DNA of 9,444 nt. Origin: an uncultured Litoreibacter sp. (GTDB lineage: Bacteria > Pseudomonadota > Alphaproteobacteria > Rhodobacterales > Rhodobacteraceae). Position 1 is the first letter of the stretch. Every line of letters begins with the position of its first letter. The position numbers and the translations under genes are program-made. Shown in pieces: positions 5,931 to 9,444 of this stretch. Below the pieces are notes generated by a model. That model was given only the letters and a program-made list of their open reading frames with translations. It was not told the DNA's origin and made no database searches. The stretch is from contig CALFWN010000151.1 of the NCBI GenBank assembly GCA_937928335.1, positions 1 to 9,444 on the forward strand. Reading direction: 5' to 3'.

Positions 5931-6917
5931 CTAGAGCGCACCGGTATGCAGCAGGATTTGCCGCCAGATGGCGGTATCGTCGATCAGGCTCCATTCCCGC
6001 CGCAGCCCGCGGGGACCAAACTCGGCATGGGTGATCCCCATGACATGGACATGCGCCCCCGATGGCGCACCAAACCGCCCCCAACCATCATGTAGCCCGT
6101 TCAATGACCACCGGACCGCCGCGCGGAGCGGCAGGCCTGCATCATCGCGTCCGATCTGGTGGTGAATGGTGAAGCGGGCCGACGGGAAGGATGCCCGCAG
6201 CGGCAACCAGAACCGATCCGCGCCCTGATGGCCATAGGCGGTGACATAGCCGGGATATGCAAGTGTCGCGGCGCGATCATATCCGTCAGCAATTGCGGAG
6301 AACTCCGCCTGCATCAGGCGCGACAACAGCTGCGCAAGCCTGTCGCCCGCCTCATGTGTGTTGCCGCGGCCCTGATAGGGCCCGGTGACATCGCTGGCTG
6401 GCGTGAACGGCTTGACGCAAGCCTCAGCGCCGCCTTCGCGCGCGATCTGCGCGCGGGTCCAGTTTTCGACCTCTTCGCCCATTTGCTGCACAATCGCCGC
6501 CTGATCGCGCACCAGCCATTCATCATGGACGGCGTTCCCGGTGCAATAGCAATCCGCCAGAATGCGGTAGTGCAACGCGCGTCCCGTGGGCGGGCCATAT
6601 GCGCCTGCGGCCGTATGGGTGGCCGTGCAGATCAATCGGTGGGACGACAAGAAGCCGCCGGGTGCAGGCGACCAGATGACATCTTCGCCCGGCAGTTGAC
6701 GGTCGGGAAATTCTGCCAAAGTGGCCATCGTTGCCGCGATGATCCCGCGATTGCCCTGCACAATGCCGGCAGGTGAGCGCACGATTAAATCATCTGCGTA
6801 ATATTTCTTGAGCGTCCCGATCTGGCGCTCTTCCCAGATCTCGGAGGTTATGCCGTTGATATAATGCGGCACGTCGCGCCATTTCGGGTCGAACCCGTCC
6901 AGCTCAGAGCCGCGCAT
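5931..6917 (-). CDS. Protein with two SnoaL/NTF2-like domains
   Basis: About 328 residues with two related halves. The first, about residues 15-145, has [39 protein letters not shown] and EDVIWSP, the layout of a SnoaL-like (nuclear transport factor 2 fold) cone. The second, about 190-320, repeats it with [40 protein letters not shown] and WRQILLH near the end. Members of this superfamily are small-molecule enzymes (polyketide cyclases, dehydratases, isomerases) or binding proteins. No substrate can be named here. The ATG at 6917 is chosen because GGGGG lies six bases upstream; ATG 6920 directly before it, or the ATG at 6947, are alternatives. The start overlaps the end of truA by 14 bp on the same strand, so the two are probably co-transcribed and translationally coupled, although their functions are not obviously related. 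Confidence 0.85.
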   Translation of the reverse strand: MRGSELDGFDPKWRDVPHYINGITSEIWEERQIGTLKKYYADDLIVRSPAGIVQGNRGIIAATMATLAEFPDRQLPGEDVIWSPAPGGFLSSHRLICTATHTAAGAYGPPTGRALHYRILADCYCTGNAVHDEWLVRDQAAIVQQMGEEVENWTRAQIAREGGAEACVKPFTPASDVTGPYQGRGNTHEAGDRLAQLLSRLMQAEFSAIADGYDRAATLAYPGYVTAYGHQGADRFWLPLRASFPSARFTIHHQIGRDDAGLPLRAAVRWSLNGLHDGWGRFGAPSGAHVHVMGITHAEFGPRGLRREWSLIDDTAIWRQILLHTGAL

Positions 6918-7692
6918 CATAGACCCCCGTGAACGGGTCGTGGTCATAGCGGACCTGGCTCAGATACAGCCCCTGTGGCGGGCAAACCGGCCCGCAGGCG
7001 GCGCGGTCGCGGGCGTCAAGTGCCCGCTGCATCTGCGCGGGTTCCCAGGAGCCGGTGCCGACCTGCACCAGCGAGCCGACAAAACTGCGAATTTGATTGT
7101 GCAGAAATGACCTCGCGCGAAAATGGAACATATATTCCGCGCCATAAGGGCGGTCATGGGCCTCGATCCGGGCCTCATCCAGCGTCTTGACCGGGCTGGC
7201 GGCCTGACAAATGGTCGAGCGGAACGTGGTAAAGTCATGTTTGCCGATCAGGACCGACGCGGCCTGCCGCATCGCGCCGATATCGAGCGGATTGCTGACC
7301 TGCCAGACCAGCCCGCGCTCATGGGCCAGCGGCGCACGACGGGAGACAATACGAAACAGGTAACGCCGCTCGGTCGCTGAAAACCGGGCGTGCCAGTCAT
7401 CTGGAACCTTTGCAGCCTCCAAAATGGCAATCGGATGTGGTTTGAGATGGTGGTTCAGCGCCTCGCTCAGGCGAAACGGCTCCCAGTCGCGGCTCAGATC
7501 GGCATGGGCAACCTGACCTGAGGCGTGCACGCCGGTATCAGTGCGCCCGGCGGCGGCAATCGTCTCGAAACCGGGTTCAATCTTGCGCAAAGCGTTCTCG
7601 ATAGCCCCTTGCACAGTGGGTTGGCCCGGTTGGCGCTGCCAGCCATGAAAGGGCGCGCCATCATATTCGATTTTCAGGGCATATCTGGCCAT
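6904..7692 (-). CDS. truA: tRNA pseudouridine(38-40) synthase TruA
   Basis: 262 residues, the usual length. The enzyme converts uridines 38, 39 and 40 in the anticodon arm of many tRNAs to pseudouridine in the cytoplasm. The N-terminus [23 protein letters not shown] is characteristic. The catalytic motif [10 protein letters not shown] carries the nucleophile Asp52. Later family marks include [31 protein letters not shown] and [19 protein letters not shown]. Translation starts at the ATG at 7692, which leaves 96 bp to the divergent YcjX-type gene. The downstream SnoaL-like gene overlaps its stop codon. Nothing suggests damage. Confidence 0.98.
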   Translation of the reverse strand: MARYALKIEYDGAPFHGWQRQPGQPTVQGAIENALRKIEPGFETIAAAGRTDTGVHASGQVAHADLSRDWEPFRLSEALNHHLKPHPIAILEAAKVPDDWHARFSATERRYLFRIVSRRAPLAHERGLVWQVSNPLDIGAMRQAASVLIGKHDFTTFRSTICQAASPVKTLDEARIEAHDRPYGAEYMFHFRARSFLHNQIRSFVGSLVQVGTGSWEPAQMQRALDARDRAACGPVCPPQGLYLSQVRYDHDPFTGVYDARL

Positions 7693-7788
7693 AGTGACCG
7701 AGTAGCGCGAAGTTTCCCGGAAACCAAGCCCCTACACAGGCATAGCGGGCGGCCCTATGTAGGATCATCAGGCAAGGAAAGTGACGCA
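7693..7788. promoter_or_regulatory. Short divergent promoter region between truA and the YcjX-type gene
   Basis: This 96-bp gap must hold two divergent promoters. It contains overlapping inverted repeats, CCTACA 7731-7736 with TGTAGG 7758-7763, and CATAG 7741-7745 with CTATG 7755-7759, that could form alternative hairpins or a protein site. AAGGAA at 7774-7779 is the ribosome site for the GTG start at 7789. No promoter boxes are convincing by eye. Confidence 0.35.
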
Positions 7789-9204
7789 GTGATCATTAAC
7801 GATATTGTCGATGGGGTAAGCCGCCGGATCGAGGGGGCCGCCGAGACGGTGACAGGTGTGTTCGAGCCGACCATCCGGCTGGGCGTCACCGGGCTGAGCC
7901 GTGCAGGAAAAACCGTTTTCATCACCTCGCTGATCGCCAATCTGATGGATCGCGGCCGCATGGGCCAGCTGCAAGGGGCGGCGCATGGCAACATCAAATC
8001 GGCCTATCTGCGCCCACAACCTGACGACACCATCGCCCGGTTCGAATACGAGACGCATCTGGCCGCCATGACAGGCCCAAACCCGCATTGGCCCGAGTCC
8101 ACCCGGACCATTTCGGAGCTGCGCCTGTCGCTCAAGGTGCAACCCGGCGGGTTGATCGGTACGTTTTCTGGCCCGCGCACGGTACATCTGGACATTGTGG
8201 ACTACCCCGGCGAGTGGCTGCTTGATCTGGCATTGATCGACAAATCCTTCGCGGACTGGTCCGCCGATAGTCTGGCGCGGGCCAAAACGCGTCCGGCCTC
8301 TGCTGCGTATCTGGCGCAGCTCGACGGTATCGACACACAAGACAGGCTGCAGGAGCCGCTGGCCGCTGAGCTGGCCGGCACCTATACCCGCTACTTGCAA
8401 GACATTCGCGAGGCGGGGTTCTCGGACGCGACGCCGGGGCGGTTTCTGCTGCCCGGAGAGCTGGAAGGCTCGCCCGTCCTGACCTTCGCGCCACTGCCAA
8501 AACCTGCCTCCCAACCACGCAATTCGCTCTACCGTGAGTTCGAGCGCCGCTTTGAGGCCTATAAATCAAAAGTGGTGAAGCCCTTCTTTCGCGACCATTT
8601 CAGCCGCATCGACCGTCAGGTGGTGCTAGTTGACGCATTGGGGGCCATCCATGCCGGGCCGCAGGCGCTGGATGCTTTGCGCCAGTCAATGGCCGACATT
8701 CTGGGTGCGTTCAGGCCGGGTCACAGCAGTTGGCTGGGCTCCATCCTGTTTGGCAAAAAGGTCGAGAAAATCCTCTTCGCCGCCACCAAAGCCGATCACC
8801 TGCATCACACGCAACATGGCGCGTTGACGGCGATCATGGAGGCGCTTTTGCGGGAGGCGCGAGACCGTGCTGATTTTGCCGGTGCTGCAACCTCGGCCAT
8901 GTCCATCGCGGCCCTGCGTGCCACCATCGAGACGCAGATGACCCATGAGGGCGAGCCGCTTGATGTGGTTCAGGGGCGTCTGCTGTCGACCGGAAAACAG
9001 GCCGCGTTCTACCCCGGTGCTTTGCCGTCCGATCCCTCAAAGCTGCTTAACCCGGCCCGCGACGGCGAGGAGAAATGGCTGGATGCGGATTACTCCGTCA
9101 TGGCCTTCGCACCCGCCGAGATCGACTTGCAACCGGGCGAGGGGCCGCCGCATATCCGGCTGGACCGCGCCGTGGAATTCCTGATCGGAGACAGATTGAC
9201 ATGA
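7789..9204 (+). CDS. ycjX: YcjX family (DUF463) P-loop GTPase-like stress protein
   Basis: 471 residues from the GTG at 7789, chosen because AAGGAA lies nine bases upstream and because it gives the family's usual length of about 465. Longer frames would run back into truA. The Walker A motif is GLSRAGKT at residues 35-42, preceded by FEPTIRLGV. The Walker B region is VDYPGEW (137-143), and a TKAD motif later (FAATKADHLHH) fits the guanine-specificity position. Other family marks are GTFSGPRTVHLDIVDY and ALGAIHAGPQAL. YcjX proteins are poorly characterised; in enterobacteria ycjX-ycjF belongs to a phage-shock/envelope-stress regulon, but no sigma-54 site is visible here. The next gene overlaps its stop by ATGA and is the expected partner, so the two form an operon. 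Confidence 0.95.
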   Translation: MIINDIVDGVSRRIEGAAETVTGVFEPTIRLGVTGLSRAGKTVFITSLIANLMDRGRMGQLQGAAHGNIKSAYLRPQPDDTIARFEYETHLAAMTGPNPHWPESTRTISELRLSLKVQPGGLIGTFSGPRTVHLDIVDYPGEWLLDLALIDKSFADWSADSLARAKTRPASAAYLAQLDGIDTQDRLQEPLAAELAGTYTRYLQDIREAGFSDATPGRFLLPGELEGSPVLTFAPLPKPASQPRNSLYREFERRFEAYKSKVVKPFFRDHFSRIDRQVVLVDALGAIHAGPQALDALRQSMADILGAFRPGHSSWLGSILFGKKVEKILFAATKADHLHHTQHGALTAIMEALLREARDRADFAGAATSAMSIAALRATIETQMTHEGEPLDVVQGRLLSTGKQAAFYPGALPSDPSKLLNPARDGEEKWLDADYSVMAFAPAEIDLQPGEGPPHIRLDRAVEFLIGDRLT

Positions 9205-9444
9205 GCAAGGCGCCAAAGAGAACCGGGCCGGTCCTGTTCGACCTTGAAACGCAGCCCAAACCCCGCACCAAGGCCAAGACGAAAGAGGCAGAAGCGGCAC
9301 CGTTGACACCTGCAACCGCGCCGCTCGTGCCTGACGGCGATTTGCCCGCGCCAACCGGGCGGGCCATGCAGACCCTGACCCAGCTGGGCGCACGGCCCGC
9401 CTCCAGGCTGACGCGGCTGTTCTGGTCGAGCCTCATTGCCCTGT
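9201..9444 (+). CDS. ycjF: YcjF-like (TIGR01620) inner-membrane protein, N-terminal part only
   Basis: 81 codons before the window ends. The frame starts at an ATG overlapping the preceding stop (ATGA), a sign of tight translational coupling. The visible part, beginning MSKAPKRTGPVLFDLE, is a basic, Pro/Ala/Lys-rich cytoplasmic tail. A hydrophobic stretch begins at the cut (LTRLFWSSLIAL), as expected for the first membrane helix of YcjF-type proteins. The assignment rests mainly on position after the YcjX-type gene and on this tail-then-helix layout. The membrane domain that would confirm it lies outside the window. Confidence 0.8.
   Translation, partial: MSKAPKRTGPVLFDLETQPKPRTKAKTKEAEAAPLTPATAPLVPDGDLPAPTGRAMQTLTQLGARPASRLTRLFWSSLIAL

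Noticed and set aside
7525..7788. N-terminal extension of the YcjX-type protein back to 7525
   Set aside because: It would overlap truA on the opposite strand. The GTG at 7789 has a good ribosome site and gives the normal family length.
7768..8514. A 248-codon minus-strand frame within the YcjX-type gene
   Set aside because: It is antisense to a frame with clear P-loop motifs and shows no domain of its own.

Overview
The window looks like chromosomal DNA of an alphaproteobacterium, most likely a member of the Rhodobacterales (Roseobacter group). This is inferred from the GC-rich host genes, the alphaproteobacterial flavour of TruA, the coupled YcjX/YcjF pair and the orphan CheB-CheR chemotaxis-type fusion. 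No rRNA, tRNA or CRISPR array was seen.

The main event is a 3169-bp insertion sequence (1730-4898) sitting inside a cheB-cheR fusion gene read on the minus strand. The element has perfect 25-bp terminal inverted repeats and is flanked by a perfect 8-bp target duplication (GACATGTG at 1722-1729 and 4899-4906). Removing the element plus one duplication copy joins the 5' piece (5041 down to 4907) to the 3' piece (1729 down to the window edge) in frame. This recreates the conserved CheB segment VIVQHMSPQHKS. The gene is therefore split: the catalytic serine and histidine of CheB lie on one side, the CheB aspartate and the whole CheR methyltransferase on the other.

The element is visibly more AT-rich than its surroundings. 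It encodes an IS1595-type (ISXO2-like) DDE transposase on the plus strand and four passengers. On the minus strand are a small DUF6471-like putative regulator and, overlapping it, a two-helix membrane protein. On the plus strand is a small protein resembling the SinR/Cas2-like ferredoxin-fold family. On the minus strand near the right end is a winged-helix-like protein. The regulator and the transposase are divergent, and the 101-bp gap between them is packed with palindromic copies of a TACTAT-type motif that overlap both predicted promoters. This looks like an autoregulatory switch for the element.

Right of the broken gene lies a divergent gene of unknown function (5250-5924). It converges with a minus-strand pair made of truA and a tandem SnoaL/NTF2-like protein whose start overlaps the truA stop. 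Divergent from truA is a plus-strand operon of a YcjX-type P-loop protein and the start of its YcjF-like membrane partner, joined by an ATGA overlap. These are ordinary host functions: tRNA modification, an envelope-stress-type GTPase pair and a small uncharacterised enzyme-like protein.
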